Assembly (NCBI GenBank): GCA_036374835.1
Contig: DASUTB010000037.1
Coordinates: forward strand, 1 to 64,000
Reading direction: 5' to 3'
Length of the DNA stretch: 64,000 nt
From: DASUTB01 sp036374835
Lineage (GTDB): Bacteria; Actinomycetota; Actinomycetes; Jiangellales; Jiangellaceae
Numbering within the stretch: position 1 is the first letter of the stretch; the number at the start of each line of letters is the position of its first letter. Positions 43,157 to 50,954 of this stretch are shown piece after piece. A program made the translations under genes and the position numbers. The notes beneath the pieces were generated by a model. The model did not search any database and was not told the origin of the DNA. It saw only the letters and a list, made by a program, of their open reading frames with translations.

Positions 43157-44059
43157 TCATGGGGATGTGAGGGGTAGACGGGGGTCCGGCGGTTGGTCCG
43201 GCCAGTCGTCGCGGACCCAGGCGTGCGCAGGATCGTCACGGATGAGCCACTCGCGCCCGGGCCCGGGGCCGGACATCACGTTCAGGTAGTACATGTCGTA
43301 GCCCGGTGCGGCCACCGAAGGGCCGTGCCAGCCGTGCGGGATCAGCACGACGTCCCCGGTCCGCACTTCGGCCAACACGTCGATGGGACGCTCGGGCGTC
43401 CCGTACACGCGATGCAGCCCGAAGCCGTGCCGGCGAGTCGTCGACGACGATCCGGTGCCGTCGGAGATTTCGAAGTAGTAGATCTCCTCGAGCTCCGACT
43501 CCTCGCCGGGCCGCTGCTCGTCATGTTTATGCGGCGGGTAGGACGACCAGTTGCCCGCCGGTGTGATGACCTCGACGGCCATCAGTCTGTCGGCTTCGAA
43601 GGCGTCGGCCGAGGCGATGTTGTTGACCTGCCGCGTGGCCTGACCTGCGCCGCGGATCTCGACGGGTACATCCTCGGCGGCTCGGTAACGCGGCGGCATC
43701 CGGTTCGTGCACCGGGCCGCCGGAAGCGCGAACCGCCCCGGCCCGCCCTCGGCGGTCGACGTGATGATCACCTCGGCGTCCCGTGGGACGTACACCGAGT
43801 CGGTGACGCGGCCGAAGACGGACTCACGTCCCCGCACGGCGAACTCCTCGCCGTCGCAGACCACCGCGCATGATCCGGACAGCGGCAGCACGAGCATTTC
43901 CTCGTCCTCGGTGACGAAGCGGCAGTTCTGGCCGGGAGGGAGGTCGACGATGCGCAACGAGCACCAGCGCAGTGCCTCATCGGTCTCAGGGGACACGTCG
44001 AGCGCGAGGGGTGCCTCGCCGCGCGCCGAACCGGCCGGAAGGTAGAACTCCGTGCGCAT
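43157..44059 (-). CDS. iolB: 5-deoxy-glucuronate isomerase
   Basis: A 300-residue bicupin. The metal ligands lie in SYPPHKHDEQRPGEESELEEIYYF (two His and a Glu), and the C-terminal cupin carries DVVLIPHGWHGPSVAAPGY. IolB turns 5-deoxy-glucuronate into 5-dehydro-2-deoxy-gluconate. The ATG at 44059 shares a base with the upstream stop. The ends are typical of the family. Confidence 0.94.
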   Translation of the reverse strand: MRTEFYLPAGSARGEAPLALDVSPETDEALRWCSLRIVDLPPGQNCRFVTEDEEMLVLPLSGSCAVVCDGEEFAVRGRESVFGRVTDSVYVPRDAEVIITSTAEGGPGRFALPAARCTNRMPPRYRAAEDVPVEIRGAGQATRQVNNIASADAFEADRLMAVEVITPAGNWSSYPPHKHDEQRPGEESELEEIYYFEISDGTGSSSTTRRHGFGLHRVYGTPERPIDVLAEVRTGDVVLIPHGWHGPSVAAPGYDMYYLNVMSGPGPGREWLIRDDPAHAWVRDDWPDQPPDPRLPLTSP

Positions 44060-44946
44060 CAGAGAAGACTCACCGCCGTGTCGACCGCGCCGGCGACGTC
44101 ACCGTCCGGCGGGTAGAGGAGGGTACGGCCGACGACAAGGCCCATCGCGGTCGGCAGCCGCAGCACCTTCTCCCACAGGCGAAAGGACGTGTCCGGATCG
44201 TCGGGGACCTCACCGCCGAGCAGCACGGCGGGCAGCGTGGACGCCGCGAGGACCCGTTTCATGGCGTCCGGCTCATCCTCGACCACCGGCAGCTTCAGCC
44301 ACGTGTACGCGGACGACGCGCCGAGACCGGAGGCGACCGTCACCGATCTGATCACCGCTTCGGTGGAGTGGTCATTGCGTACCGCACCGTCCGCTCGGTA
44401 CGAGATGAACGGCTCCACCATCGCGGCCCGGCCGCGCGCGGCCAGCTCGGACACCGCACGTGCGCAGGATTCGATCGTCGAGGCCGTCGCCGGATCGTCC
44501 GCGTCGATGCGCAGCAGCATCTTGCCCATCTCGAAGCCCATGCGCTCGATGGCCGCGGCGTCGTAGCCGGTGAACCGGTCGTCGATCTCGAAGACGGTAC
44601 CGGCGATGCCGCCCCGGTTCATCGAGCCGACGACCACCTTGCCGTCGAGCGCGCCCAGCAGGAGCAGGTCCTCGAGGATGTCGGCGCTGGCGAGCACGCC
44701 GTTGACACCCGGGCGCGACAGCGCGACCAGCAGCCGGCCGAGCAGGTCGGCCCGGTCGGCCATCGCCATGGCATCGGAGCCGGCGCGGAGGGTGCCGCGC
44801 GCGGGGTGGTCCGCGGCGATCACCATCAGCTTGCCCGACGGTCCGAGCATGCTGGTCGGGCGTACCCGGCGAGCCGCCGCCTCGACGATTGCCTGCGGGC
44901 CGGTGGCGCGCGCCGTCACGATCTCCCCGATCCGGTCAGCGAGCAT
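44059..44946 (-). CDS. Cgl0159-family (beta/alpha)8 protein, probable aldolase of the iol pathway
   Basis: A 295-residue TIM-barrel with KLMVIAADHPARGTLRAG near the N-terminus, VVGSMNRGGIAGTVFEIDD and VSELAARGRAAMVEPFISYR. It belongs to the family named after Corynebacterium glutamicum Cgl0159, found in actinobacterial iol operons. No classical IolJ is present here, so it may serve as the 2-deoxy-5-keto-gluconate-6-phosphate aldolase (inference). It overlaps iolC by 11 nt. Confidence 0.85.
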   Translation of the reverse strand: MLADRIGEIVTARATGPQAIVEAAARRVRPTSMLGPSGKLMVIAADHPARGTLRAGSDAMAMADRADLLGRLLVALSRPGVNGVLASADILEDLLLLGALDGKVVVGSMNRGGIAGTVFEIDDRFTGYDAAAIERMGFEMGKMLLRIDADDPATASTIESCARAVSELAARGRAAMVEPFISYRADGAVRNDHSTEAVIRSVTVASGLGASSAYTWLKLPVVEDEPDAMKRVLAASTLPAVLLGGEVPDDPDTSFRLWEKVLRLPTAMGLVVGRTLLYPPDGDVAGAVDTAVSLL

Positions 44947-45892
44947 CGTTGCCCCCTTCGAGGAGTTCGATGACCTCCGCGGTAGTCGGCATGGCGGACG
45001 AGCACGCTATCCGGGAGGCGACGATGGCGCCGGCCGCGCTCGCGAACCGCACGGTCCGATCGAGCGTCCAGCCGCTGAGCATGCCATGGCACAACGCGCC
45101 ACCGAACGCGTCGCCTGCACCGAGTCCGTTGACGACCTCGACCGGTGTCGGCGGCACGTCGTACACGGCCGTCTCGTCCGAGGCCAACACACCCTTCGGT
45201 CCGCGTTTGACGACCGCGGTCGTGACGCCCGCATCGTGCAGCGCGGCAGCGGCGGCGGGCGGCTCGCCGGTGCCAACGGCGGTCATGCATTCGTCGAGGT
45301 TTCCCACCGCAACGGTCACGTACGGCAACGCCTGCCGGATCTGCTCTCGGGCGGCGTCCCGTGACGGCCAGAAGGTGGGACGGTAGTCGAGGTCGAGCAC
45401 GGTGATGTCGCCGCGCCGCCTGGCTCGCAGCGCGGCCAGCGTCGCACTCCGGCTCGGCTCCTCGGACAGCCCGGTGACCGTCGCCCAGAACACGTCGGCG
45501 TCGCGAACCGCGTCGTATTCGAGCTCGTCCGGATGGAGCTGCATGTCCGGGGCGGGGGAGCGTCCGTAGAAGTAGAGCGGGAAGTGGTCGGGCGGGAAGA
45601 TCTCGCAGAACGTAACCGGAGTCATCAGCCCGGGCACCGCCGAGACGAGCGCGTCGTCCACGCCGAGCGTCCGGAGCTCGGCACGCAGATACCGGCCGAA
45701 CGGGTCGTCGCCGGTGCGGGTGATCGTGCCCGTCCGGCGTCCGTGCCGGGCCGCTGCGACCGCGACGTTGGACGAGCTGCCGCCCAGGTACTTGCCGAAG
45801 CTGCCGACCTGTTCGAGCCCGACCCCTACCTGGCTCGGGTAGACGTCGACGCTGATCCTGCCCATGGTGAGGACCTCATACGGGGCGTTCAT
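44936..45892 (-). CDS. iolC: 5-dehydro-2-deoxygluconokinase
   Basis: A 318-residue PfkB-type sugar kinase. The N-terminal motif is LTMGRISVDVYPSQVG, the family glycine pair is KYLGGSSSNVAVAAARHG, and the catalytic Asp motif is NGLGAGDAFGGALCHG. It phosphorylates 5-dehydro-2-deoxy-gluconate. The ATG at 45892 gives the conserved start; the frame is open further upstream into the operator region. It is the first gene of the iol operon, divergent from the GntR gene. Confidence 0.93.
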   Translation of the reverse strand: MNAPYEVLTMGRISVDVYPSQVGVGLEQVGSFGKYLGGSSSNVAVAAARHGRRTGTITRTGDDPFGRYLRAELRTLGVDDALVSAVPGLMTPVTFCEIFPPDHFPLYFYGRSPAPDMQLHPDELEYDAVRDADVFWATVTGLSEEPSRSATLAALRARRRGDITVLDLDYRPTFWPSRDAAREQIRQALPYVTVAVGNLDECMTAVGTGEPPAAAAALHDAGVTTAVVKRGPKGVLASDETAVYDVPPTPVEVVNGLGAGDAFGGALCHGMLSGWTLDRTVRFASAAGAIVASRIACSSAMPTTAEVIELLEGGNDAR

Positions 45893-46000
45893 GCGGCGCG
45901 GACCTCCACCATGACCGGCTATCGTGTGGCTCCCCTCGAGTGACGAGCGGCTGCTAGTGAGTCTGCGGCACCCGACTGGCAAGCGTCAATGGTTTGTACT

Positions 46001-46073
46001 GACATGTTTACATCATGTCTTGTATGCTCGCACTCTCCATCAAGGCCGCAGCGATCTAGAGTTGTCCTAACAT
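46001..46073. promoter_or_regulatory. Divergent iolC/gntR control region with candidate operators
   Basis: The AT-rich spacer holds an inverted repeat GACATG-N7-CATGTC (46001-46019) and a half-conserved TTGTC-CT-AACAT (46062-46073) similar to the perfect TTGTC-AG-GACAA site before the iolE-like gene. The sites sit where promoters for both genes must lie, as expected for autoregulation by the adjacent GntR protein. Confidence 0.45.
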
Positions 46074-46122
46074 ACTGACGTACCAGCCGGTGGTGGCGGC
46101 TGATCAACCCTGAGAGGTCTCC

Positions 46123-46866
46123 GTGGAGCAGGACATCCCGCACCTGGTGGTCGATCGCAGCAGCCCGGTGCCGCTGTACTTCCAGGTCGCCGAACATCTC
46201 GAGAAGCTGATCGAGTCCGGCCAGTACGCGCCGGGGACGCGGCTCGAGAACGAGGTCGTGCTGGCCGAGCGGCTCGGGCTGTCGCGTCCGACGATGCGCC
46301 GGGCAATCGAGTACCTGGTCGACCGCGGCCTGCTCGTCCGCAAGCGGGGTGTCGGCACCCAGGTGGTGCAGCCGAAGGTTCGTCGCCCGGTGGAGCTGTC
46401 GAGCCTGTACGACGATCTGAACTCGGCCGGCAAGCGGCCCCGCACCGACGTGCTCTCCTTCGCGACGGAGGAGCCGTCCGAACTCGTTGCCCAGGCTCTT
46501 GGCGTGTCGCTGGAGAGCAAGGTCTATGCCTTCGAACGGCTCCGGTACGCGGGGGACGAACCCTTGTCGATCATGCGTAACTGGGTGCCGGTGGACGTGG
46601 TGGACCTGGACGCCGACGCGCTTCGGGAACGCGGTTTCTACCAGATCTTGCGCACGTCGGGCATCACCCTGAAGATCGCCAGCGAATCCATCGGCGGGCG
46701 CGCGGCCCGAGCCGCCGAAGCCCGGCTGCTCAACGAGAAGCCCGGAGCACCGCTGTTGACCATGACCCGCACCGCCTACGACGAGACCGGGCGCGCCGTC
46801 GAGTACGGCTCACACGTCTACCGCGCGTCCCTCTACACCTTCGAGATCACGCTGACCAGCGGGTAG
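46123..46866 (+). CDS. GntR-family (HutC subfamily) transcriptional regulator of the iol locus
   Basis: A 247-residue regulator. The winged helix at residues 15-85 contains PLYFQVAEHLEKLIESGQYAPG and LAERLGLSRPTMRRAIEYLV. The UTRA effector domain follows (KVYAFERLRYAGDEPLSIMRNWVP). The GTG at 46123 is the start. It is divergent from iolC and is the only regulator in the locus, so it probably represses it until an inositol-derived effector binds. Confidence 0.9.
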   Translation: MEQDIPHLVVDRSSPVPLYFQVAEHLEKLIESGQYAPGTRLENEVVLAERLGLSRPTMRRAIEYLVDRGLLVRKRGVGTQVVQPKVRRPVELSSLYDDLNSAGKRPRTDVLSFATEEPSELVAQALGVSLESKVYAFERLRYAGDEPLSIMRNWVPVDVVDLDADALRERGFYQILRTSGITLKIASESIGGRAARAAEARLLNEKPGAPLLTMTRTAYDETGRAVEYGSHVYRASLYTFEITLTSG

Positions 46867-46880
46867 GTGGTCGGTCAGGG

Positions 46881-47093
46881 TCACGCTCCGGTACGGGCGA
46901 GGAAATGCCAGCCCAGCCAGGCCCACCCGAACAGCACGGTCGCTCGGATCATGACGTGCCGTTGGAACATGGCGCGGATGACGTCCCCGAAATGCGCCAA
47001 CCGGGCATTGTGGACCCTCGACACGACGACGAGGACGGCCGCCGCCGCGAACAGCACGATGAAACCGGCGATGGTGACGTCCCGCGTAGTCAT
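46881..47093 (-). CDS. DUF6186-like small membrane protein
   Basis: A 70-residue protein with two hydrophobic segments (IAGFIVLFAAAAVLVVVS and MIRATVLFGWAWLGWHFL) and a central ARLAHFGDVIRAM motif. The HFGD and WxWLGWHF pattern matches my memory of DUF6186. Function unknown. The ATG at 47093 overlaps the stop of the upstream membrane protein by 4 nt. Confidence 0.72.
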   Translation of the reverse strand: MTTRDVTIAGFIVLFAAAAVLVVVSRVHNARLAHFGDVIRAMFQRHVMIRATVLFGWAWLGWHFLARTGA

Positions 47094-47521
47094 AGCCGCA
47101 CCAGCCGGTATCCGGCGTAGAGCCAGGCCGCCCATGCGGCGAAGATGACCGCGTCGTGCTCGAGCACAGGCGCGACGAGCACCGAAAGGGTCGGGTAGTC
47201 GTGATTCGCGACGTCCCAGGCCGGTTGGTGGAAGAACGCCCACGCCTCCCACAGCAGGCCGGCTATGATCACGACTGACCACAGCCGCACGCTACGGCGA
47301 AGCGGCGCGCCGGCCACGTCCGCGTCGAGTGGCCGGACCGGCCGGTTGCGATACAGCGAAACGGCCCCGACGGCGCCGGCAGGTATGAGGACGGCGAGCG
47401 CGGAAGGCAAAGTACCTGGTTCCAGCATGGTTCCGAATGCCGCGTAGGCGACGATGAGCACCGCTACCGCGTATGCGGGTCGAGCTGCCGCGACTCGCGA
47501 AGGCACCGGCTCGGCGGACAT
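47090..47521 (-). CDS. Hypothetical membrane protein
   Basis: A 143-residue protein with about four hydrophobic segments (YAVAVLIVAYAAFGTML, LAVLIPAGAVGAVSLY, WSVVIIAGLLWEAWAFF and AVIFAAWAAWLYAGYRL). The motif WEAWAFFHQPAWDVANHDYPTLS between the last two is distinctive. No family function is recognised. It is translationally coupled to the DUF6186-like gene, so the two may form one membrane complex. It is divergent from exonuclease III. Confidence 0.68.
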   Translation of the reverse strand: MSAEPVPSRVAAARPAYAVAVLIVAYAAFGTMLEPGTLPSALAVLIPAGAVGAVSLYRNRPVRPLDADVAGAPLRRSVRLWSVVIIAGLLWEAWAFFHQPAWDVANHDYPTLSVLVAPVLEHDAVIFAAWAAWLYAGYRLVRL

Positions 47522-47582
47522 GGTCTCATCATCGGACAGATCGTGTTGGGTTCGAAATACCCGCGAGCGTTACGGTAGATCG

Positions 47583-48446
47583 GTGCGGATCGCGACGTGG
47601 AACGTCAACTCGGTGAAGCAGCGGGTACCCCGGTTGCTGCCGTGGCTGGATCAGCGGCAACCGGATGTGTTGTGCCTGCAGGAGACCAAGCTCGCCAACG
47701 ACGTGTTCACAGAGGTACTCGGAGCCGAGCTCACGAGTCGGGGTTACGAGTTCGCACTCAACGGTGAAGTGCAGTGGAACGGTGTGGCGATCCTGTCCCG
47801 TGTCGGCTTGTCTGACGTCGTGTGCGGGATTCCCGGCGGTCCCGGGTTTCCGGATCCCGAGGCGCGTGCCATCGCCGCCACATGTGCGGGTATCCGCATC
47901 CACTCGGTCTACGTTCCGAACGGGCGGACGCCCGACTCCGACCACTATCACTACAAGCTCGCCTGGCTCGACGCCTTGCGCCACCAGGTCGGCGAGGGGC
48001 CGGACGCGGTTCTGGTGTGCGGTGACATGAACATCGCACCGACCGACGACGACGTGTTCGACCCGGACGCGTACATCGGACAGACGCACGTCACCCCACC
48101 CGAGCGGGCGGCGCTGGAGAGCCTGCAGAAGATCGGGCTGCGCGACGTCGTCCGCGATCGCTGGCCGGACAGCCGGGTGTTCACCTACTGGGACTACCGA
48201 GCCGGCATGTTCCACAAGGACCTGGGCATGCGGATCGACCTGGTGCTGGCCGGCCGGCCGGTGGCCGACCGGGTGGAGGCGGCCTGGATCGACCGGCACG
48301 CGCGCAAAGGCAAGGGACCGAGCGACCACGCGCCGGTCATCGTCGACCTGGACGAGGCGCCGGACGGCGACATCGGACCGGTCGTGCCGCCGCCGTCCGC
48401 ACCGGCCGCCCGGCGCGGCGCGAACCGGCTGCCGCAAGCGAGGTGA
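47583..48446 (+). CDS. xth: Exodeoxyribonuclease III
   Basis: A 287-residue AP endonuclease/3'-exonuclease. Catalytic motifs are RIATWNVNSVKQR, VLCLQETKL (Glu), VCGDMNIAPTDDD, GMRIDLVLAG and GPSDHAPVIVDL (Asp-His). It cuts at abasic sites during base-excision repair. The GTG at 47583 starts the conserved N-terminus. A Pro/Ala-rich tail of about 25 residues follows the domain. A hairpin with the repeat core lies downstream. Confidence 0.93.
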   Translation: MRIATWNVNSVKQRVPRLLPWLDQRQPDVLCLQETKLANDVFTEVLGAELTSRGYEFALNGEVQWNGVAILSRVGLSDVVCGIPGGPGFPDPEARAIAATCAGIRIHSVYVPNGRTPDSDHYHYKLAWLDALRHQVGEGPDAVLVCGDMNIAPTDDDVFDPDAYIGQTHVTPPERAALESLQKIGLRDVVRDRWPDSRVFTYWDYRAGMFHKDLGMRIDLVLAGRPVADRVEAAWIDRHARKGKGPSDHAPVIVDLDEAPDGDIGPVVPPPSAPAARRGANRLPQAR

Positions 48447-48458
48447 CCGCTGCCGCAC

Positions 48459-48530
48459 CAGGCGCAGCGACACCACACCGTGCACCCATGGGTGGTGTGA
48501 TGTCGTTACGCCTGCCGAACGTGATCGAAC
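48459..48530. repeat. Intergenic hairpin with repeat core (copy 3), probable terminator
   Basis: Arms 48459-48479 and 48494-48514 pair over about 21 bp with three imperfect positions, followed by GCCGAACGTGATC at 48514-48526. The extended string GCCGAACGTGATCGAAC (17 nt) is identical to the reverse complement at 54.4 kb. It lies between convergent genes. Confidence 0.7.
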
Positions 48531-48535
48531 AACGT

Positions 48536-49027
48536 CTAAAGCACCTTGCTGCCGTACATTTCGCCGAGTGGATCGGAGATCAGCTCGAGGCGGGCACCGT
48601 CCGGATCGGTGAAGTAAATGGACGAGCCGCTCTCCAGCTGATACTTCACTCCGGCCGCGTCCAGCCGGTCCTTGGCCTTTCGCCAGTGCTCCGGTTCCAC
48701 CGAGATCGCGATGTGGTGCAGCCCACCGAGCACTTCGGCATACGGGCCGAGGTCGAGGCCGGGGAAGTCGAAGAACGCCAGCAGGTTGCCGTTGCCGATG
48801 TCGAAGAAGAAGTGGTTGGAGCCGCGGTAGTCGCGGTTCTCGAAGATCTCGGTCAGCGGAAAGCCGAGCACGTCCTGATAGAAACGGACGGTCCGCTCGA
48901 CGTCGGACGAGAGCAACGCGACGTGGTGCAGCCCACGGGCCGTGCTGGCCGGGCGCTCGTCGGCCAGGTAGCTGTCGCGGATTCGGGCGCGCTCGGCTTC
49001 GATCCGCTCGAGGTCGATGTCGGTCAT
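48536..49027 (-). CDS. VOC-family (glyoxalase/dioxygenase-fold) protein
   Basis: A 163-residue VOC protein. Two beta-alpha-beta-beta-beta modules are visible: GLHHVALLSSDVERTVRFYQDVLGF and GLHHIAISVEPEHWRKAKDRL, with metal residues in LHHVA, LHHIAI and GARLELISD (Glu). The reaction is unknown; possibilities include a ring-cleavage dioxygenase-like, thiol lyase or resistance role. AGGAGG precedes the ATG at 49027. It is third in a set with a DinB protein and maleylacetate reductase, which suggests aromatic ring catabolism. Confidence 0.82.
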   Translation of the reverse strand: MTDIDLERIEAERARIRDSYLADERPASTARGLHHVALLSSDVERTVRFYQDVLGFPLTEIFENRDYRGSNHFFFDIGNGNLLAFFDFPGLDLGPYAEVLGGLHHIAISVEPEHWRKAKDRLDAAGVKYQLESGSSIYFTDPDGARLELISDPLGEMYGSKVL

Positions 49028-49035
49028 GGCGCCTC

Positions 49036-49848
49036 CTAGATACGGAAGAACAGGTTGCAGAAGTCGTCGAGGACGGTCCGGTCGCCGCGGAACGTCCCCG
49101 CGTTGGTCCGCCCGTAGGCGGTGAGCACGAAGCTGGCCGGGTCGAACTCGATGACGTTATCGACATTGTCGAGGTTGCCGGGCGCGAACGTCATGGCACC
49201 GTCGGCGATCTCGGCGCGGGTGTCGCCGGCATGAGCCCCGGATGTGATCCGGATGCCGATGGTGGACGGCGCCCTTCCGGCGACGTTGCACGTGTACTGC
49301 CACAGGATGAAACTGAGCGGGACGAGCAGGTCGGCGGCCGCGCCGTCCATGCCGTGGCTGCGGCCCGAGCCCTCTCGGATGTCCCAGGAGTGCACGGTGT
49401 AGTCGACGACCTGGAAGATCGGATAGAACGCGGCCGGCAGCGGCCCCATGTACTTGTGCGGGACCATCAGGGTGGCCCACTCGTCGTCGGTCAGGTCGGC
49501 GGCGATGCCGAACATTCGCTCCCGCGCTGCGCGGAGCCGCTCGAGCAGTTCGGCTTGTGGTGTGCCGCGGAACTGCTGTGCGCCCTGGTCGACGTACTTG
49601 GCCATGTCCGGCAGGCCGAGCGGATCGGCGGCCTCGCCCGTGCCGCGGGCGGCGTCGAAGGAGGTGAAGTACGCCTCGGTGGTGTCGACCAGATGGCCGA
49701 TCACGTCCCGGACCTGCCAGTGGCCGGCGCCGGTCGGGGCTTCCCAGGCGTCCGGATCCGAGGCCAGTTTCAGCATGCCGTCCGACTCGCGGCGCCAGAC
49801 TCGGTCGATGTTGGCCCGGCTCGCGGCGTCCATGAAGTTCCAGCTCAT
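49036..49848 (-). CDS. Mycothiol-dependent maleylpyruvate isomerase-family (DinB-like) protein
   Basis: A 270-residue DinB-superfamily protein with the N-terminal four-helix metal domain (GHWQVRDVIGHLVDTTEAY with His, VVDYTVHSWDIREGSG with a second His) and a C-terminal domain of about 90 residues like the SCP2-type extension of mycothiol-dependent isomerases. Next to a maleylacetate reductase it may isomerise a ring-fission product, but this is inference. AGGAGG precedes the ATG at 49848, which overlaps the upstream stop by 4 nt. Confidence 0.8.
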   Translation of the reverse strand: MSWNFMDAASRANIDRVWRRESDGMLKLASDPDAWEAPTGAGHWQVRDVIGHLVDTTEAYFTSFDAARGTGEAADPLGLPDMAKYVDQGAQQFRGTPQAELLERLRAARERMFGIAADLTDDEWATLMVPHKYMGPLPAAFYPIFQVVDYTVHSWDIREGSGRSHGMDGAAADLLVPLSFILWQYTCNVAGRAPSTIGIRITSGAHAGDTRAEIADGAMTFAPGNLDNVDNVIEFDPASFVLTAYGRTNAGTFRGDRTVLDDFCNLFFRI

Positions 49849-50879
49849 GACTCTCCTCCTGGTGGTGTGGTGACGGTTTCGATCAGTTCTCGGATCCAGT
49901 TCGGGCTGTGGCCGGGTGTCGCTTCGGCGGCCACCCGGACGGCCTCGGCAAGCTCGTTCCAGTCGGTGCCGTCCAGTGGTAGTTGCCGCGGCGCGCCGAC
50001 CTCGGCCGCGAGTTCGCGCAGGGTGCGCGACGGGTCGCTGCCGAGGGCGCCGTCCAATCCGGCGAGGTCAAGGTCCGGGTCGAGGGCGACGGTGTGCGGA
50101 AGCAGCGCGGCATGGATGTCGGCGTGGACCAGCCCGAACCGACCGCCGAGCGCATGGCAGAGCCGGTGGTGCGGTCCGGCGCCGGTGGCGGCCAGCGCCG
50201 AGCCGGCCAGCCACGCCGCCCACAGGAGCTCGCCGCGGGCGTCCAGATCGTCCGGCCGGGAGGTCGCCACGGGCAAGGCGTTCCGGATCAGCCGGATCGC
50301 CTCGTGCGCGTGTAACCGGGCGAGCCGGTCGGCCGAGCCGCCGGTCAACGCGGCTACCGCGTGCGCGAGGGCGTTGAAGCCGCTCGCCGCGGTGGCCGGG
50401 CGCGGCAGGCCGACGGTCAGCTCCGGGTCGTAGACGACGGTGCGCGGTCGCACGTGATCGTCCGTTCCCGTCTGCTTGCGCTCGCCGGTGATGCCGTAGA
50501 TGGGTGTCGCTTCTGAGCCCGCGTACGTGGTGGGGATCGCGACGATGGGAAGTCGGGACACGTGTGCCACCGCTTTGGCCAGACCGGTCGCCGACCCGCC
50601 GCCGACACAGCACAGCCCGTCGGCGTGCAGCTCGTCGGCCGCCCGGCACGCTTGGGCGGCCAGCCGCTCCGGAACGTGCTGCGCCACCTCGGCGACCCGC
50701 CCCGCGGCTGTTTCTCCCAGCAGCTTCTCCACCCGGTCGCCCGGTGCGCTGGCGGCGCCGCCGGCGATCACGAGCACCCGCGTCATGCCCAGCGCGGCGC
50801 ACTCCGCGGGCGCGCTGTCGAGACGTCCCGGCCCGAACACCACCCGCACCGGCGGCTGGGTGTGCACGAAGTCGTCCAT
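49845..50879 (-). CDS. Maleylacetate reductase (iron-containing alcohol dehydrogenase family)
   Basis: A 344-residue enzyme of the short maleylacetate reductase group. NAD-binding region LCCVGGGSATGLAKAVAH, AIPTTYAGSEATPIYGIT, and the His-rich signature HHRLCHALGGRFGLVHADIHAALLPH, which is typical of this group, are all seen. It reduces maleylacetate to 3-oxoadipate with NAD(P)H, the last step before the beta-ketoadipate pathway in hydroxyquinol, resorcinol or chloroaromatic breakdown. The ATG at 50879 starts MDDFVHTQPPVRV. It is the first gene of the operon, facing a LuxR regulator. Confidence 0.9.
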   Translation of the reverse strand: MDDFVHTQPPVRVVFGPGRLDSAPAECAALGMTRVLVIAGGAASAPGDRVEKLLGETAAGRVAEVAQHVPERLAAQACRAADELHADGLCCVGGGSATGLAKAVAHVSRLPIVAIPTTYAGSEATPIYGITGERKQTGTDDHVRPRTVVYDPELTVGLPRPATAASGFNALAHAVAALTGGSADRLARLHAHEAIRLIRNALPVATSRPDDLDARGELLWAAWLAGSALAATGAGPHHRLCHALGGRFGLVHADIHAALLPHTVALDPDLDLAGLDGALGSDPSRTLRELAAEVGAPRQLPLDGTDWNELAEAVRVAAEATPGHSPNWIRELIETVTTPPGGES

Positions 50880-50954
50880 CGCCACCAACTCTTCGCACGA
50901 GTCGGTGCGGAGTCCATCCCTTACGTGAGGGGGCTGATCGGCTCCGACCGGAGT

